Assembly (NCBI GenBank): GCA_946481025.1
Contig: CAMLNA010000009.1
Location: forward strand, 1 to 64,000
Length of the DNA: 64,000 bases
Direction: 5' to 3'
Source of the DNA: an uncultured Rivibacter sp.
GTDB taxonomy: Bacteria; Pseudomonadota; Gammaproteobacteria; Burkholderiales; Burkholderiaceae
The position numbers were made by a program, and so were the translations under genes. The notes beneath the pieces were generated by a model, which saw nothing but the letters and a program-made list of their open reading frames with translations, ran no database searches and was not told the DNA's origin. Positions 62,376 to 64,000 of this stretch are shown piece after piece. The first letter of the stretch is position 1; each line of letters opens with the position of its first letter.

Positions 62376-63914
62376 TCACCGGCTGCCCGGCGTGGGCGTG
62401 TTGAGGTAAGGGAAGCCGGGCAGCAGCGGCACCACGGCCTGGTCCACCGCGTCGTGCAGCTTGAAGGCGGTGCCGCCCAGCGGCACGGCCGCGGGGTTGC
62501 ACGCGCTGCCGAAGCCGAGCGCGTTGTTGCTGCCGTTGGCCACGCACAACCCGCCCATCACCGCCACCAGCGAGATGTCGACGATGTCGTCCTTGGGCCG
62601 GCGACCGTTCGGGAAGCCCGCGTTGTCGTTGCCGCCGGCAAGCAGGTTGCCCACGATGCCCAGCCGGTTCTGCTGCGCGAAAGGGACCGGCGCGATGGCG
62701 GTGTTCAGCCGCAGCATCTCGGCCGGCACCACGTTCTTCGGCTGGTTGACGCCCGCGATGCCGGTGAGGAAGGTGGTCACCAGGTCGTTGCGCGGGAAGT
62801 TGGTGGGGGCGGTGCCGGGCAGGCCCAGCGCGATCTCAAGCAAGCCGGGCAGCGAGGGGTGGGTGACGTAGCCTGCGAACTGGCCGTCGTCCCTGGGCTT
62901 GGCGCTGTTGAACCGGTCCTTGTCGCGCAGGCCGATCACCACCTCGTTGACCAGCGGCATGCCCAGGCGCGACACCTGCGTCCAGGCGCCGCCCACCCGC
63001 TCGGTGGTCTGGTGGCCGGCCTGGGGCGTGCCGTCGAGCAGGCGGGCCTGGCGCAGGCTGGCGGTGGTCCAGCCGCCGATCACCGGCTCGGTGCCGGCGG
63101 TGAGGCAGTCCTTGTGCACCTCGAGCGCGAGCGTGGTGACGTTCTTGCCGTCGATGGTGTTGGGGACCGCGCCGATGAGGGCCGGGTCGGTGATCACCGC
63201 CACCGGTGCGTTCACGAGGTCGAAGATGGTGCCCAGGTTCACCGCGAACGCGTCGGCGCGCTGGCCCACGAACAGCTTGCCGGGCGCGCCGCAACCGGGG
63301 ATGTTGACGTTGTAGACGTGCTTGCCTGCGTACTCGGCATAGCTGGCGATCGTCTTGCGGCCGATGTAGTCCACCGGCTTGTCGAAGCTGGCGCTGCCGT
63401 TGGCCGCATGAGTGACCGGGTGGGCTTGGCCCGCGCGCCGGTCGCCGCGCTTCAGCGTGACGCTGTAGCTTTCGGCCAGGTTGAGGTTGGCGTCCTTCAC
63501 GTTGGCCACGGTGCCGGCCTGCACCAGCGGGATGGCCGTCATCTGGTTGCCGATGGGCAGCTCGACGCCGCGGCCGTTGTTGGCCAGCGTGTTCCTGAAG
63601 CGGAACTGGAAGGTGAGGTCTTCGCGCGCGTCGCCGTTGTTGTCGATGTGGATCTCGTACAGCGCGTTGGGGTCCATCGAGAAGTAGTTCGGGCCGCCGT
63701 AGGCGTCCTGCAGCGGCTGGTAGTTGGCGATCAGCGTCACGTAGTCGGTGCGGCCCGGCTCGTAGCTGCGGAACATGTAGAAGTCGGTGCCGTCCACCTT
63801 GGGCGCGGTGGTGATGAACGGCGCCTCGCGGTGGCTGGAGGCGCCGGCCAGCGGGCTGGCCAGGGCGAGGGCCAGGGCGCACAAGGTGCCGGGGCCGGGG
63901 CGTGGGGCTTTCAT
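62376..63914 (-). CDS. Exported DUF4331 family protein
   Basis: A 512-residue secreted or periplasmic protein. The signal peptide is about residues 1-25. The mature start SSHREAPFI followed by DGTDFYMFRSYEPGR is the DUF4331 hallmark. Beta-rich repeats, FQFRFRNTL, GNLLAGGNDNAGFPNGRRPKDDIVDIS and a C-terminal NTPTPGSR follow. The function of the family is not established. ATG 63914 has AGGAGA upstream. First gene in the order DUF4331, lipoprotein, TPR protein, HupE-like membrane protein. Confidence 0.83.
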   Translation of the reverse strand: MKAPRPGPGTLCALALALASPLAGASSHREAPFITTAPKVDGTDFYMFRSYEPGRTDYVTLIANYQPLQDAYGGPNYFSMDPNALYEIHIDNNGDAREDLTFQFRFRNTLANNGRGVELPIGNQMTAIPLVQAGTVANVKDANLNLAESYSVTLKRGDRRAGQAHPVTHAANGSASFDKPVDYIGRKTIASYAEYAGKHVYNVNIPGCGAPGKLFVGQRADAFAVNLGTIFDLVNAPVAVITDPALIGAVPNTIDGKNVTTLALEVHKDCLTAGTEPVIGGWTTASLRQARLLDGTPQAGHQTTERVGGAWTQVSRLGMPLVNEVVIGLRDKDRFNSAKPRDDGQFAGYVTHPSLPGLLEIALGLPGTAPTNFPRNDLVTTFLTGIAGVNQPKNVVPAEMLRLNTAIAPVPFAQQNRLGIVGNLLAGGNDNAGFPNGRRPKDDIVDISLVAVMGGLCVANGSNNALGFGSACNPAAVPLGGTAFKLHDAVDQAVVPLLPGFPYLNTPTPGSR

Positions 63915-64000
63915 GCGGATCTCCTGTGTGAAGACGGGGAGCGAGGTGTGCAGGCGGCCGCGGCCGGCGTGCACAAGCGGCCTGTACGCCCTGCCTGCGC
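63915..64000. other. Upstream region of the DUF4331 operon
   Basis: The last 86 bases hold the ribosome site of the DUF4331 gene and GC-rich non-coding DNA. No promoter or upstream gene can be named before the window ends. Confidence 0.4.

Overview
This is a GC-rich (roughly 70 % by eye) chromosomal segment of a beta-proteobacterium. It most resembles the Rubrivivax/Leptothrix/Piscinibacter/Rhizobacter side of the Burkholderiales. Supporting signs are strong G/C third-position bias, tight gene packing, the housekeeping order pgk-pyk-fba-purC-purE-purK-tsaC, an Asp-type (Mg-dependent style) HemB, HemJ in place of HemG/HemY, and a phhA-phhB-tyrB aromatic cluster. I saw no rRNA, tRNA, insertion sequence, prophage, integrase or CRISPR array. 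The genus is inference.

Layout. 1-6.6 kb: an accessory-looking plus-strand operon (TorF-type porin, FGGY kinase, class II aldolase, class III aminotransferase, degenerate aldolase paralogue, MFS carrier), with the first four genes overlapping at their stop/start codons. It looks like an uptake-and-conversion pathway for a small polyol or (amino)sugar, but the substrate cannot be read from sequence. 6.6-11.1 kb: a minus-strand operon joining a Tat-exported molybdenum hydroxylase (2Fe-2S subunit plus large subunit) to soxX-soxY-soxZ-soxA. soxB and soxCD are absent from the window, and SoxY lacks the usual C-terminal GGCGG arm. 11.4-13.6 kb: secreted prolyl-oligopeptidase. 13.7-17.1 kb: yajC-secD-secF, then a DUF1631 gene. 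19.5-25.1 kb: smg, dprA and a LysM protein (minus) facing def-fmt-htpX (plus). 25.1-26.8 kb: lipoprotein and AzlC/AzlD exporter. 26.8-37.5 kb: glycolysis/purine/tRNA-modification block, interrupted by minus-strand DUF481, HTH-ATPase-STAS and CnoX genes. 37.5-40.8 kb: secreted SGNH-like lipoprotein, LIP-family lipase and OmpW. 41-44.7 kb: dacB-SemiSWEET (minus), diverging from tsaB-rimI-UDG (plus). 44.8-48.2 kb: PAS-GGDEF-EAL protein with a coupled DUF1853 protein. 48.2-51.2 kb: hemB-corA-eamA (minus). 51.3-51.5 kb: a three-hairpin RNA with a CCUCC loop. 51.5-56.5 kb: hemJ, vanZ, ferredoxin, hydrolase, dacA, dat, ybeD. 56.5-59.5 kb: rutE-like, phhB, tyrB, phhA (minus). 59.7-63.9 kb: minus-strand operon of DUF4331 protein, small lipoprotein, TPR protein and an EF-hand HupE/UreJ membrane protein.

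The points most worth a second look are: the anti-Shine-Dalgarno sRNA candidate between hemB and hemJ; the Mo-hydroxylase/Sox fusion operon with an armless SoxY; the DUF4331-lipoprotein-TPR-HupE cassette; the kinase/aldolase/aminotransferase operon; the single-chain HTH-HATPase-STAS regulator; a phenylalanine hydroxylase whose iron-ligand Glu is Asp; and a repeated -10-like box placed 6-7 nt before ATG codons, which would predict leaderless mRNAs.

All assignments were made by reading the sequence, without database searches. Family names rest on recognised motifs, and recalled literature is marked as recall.
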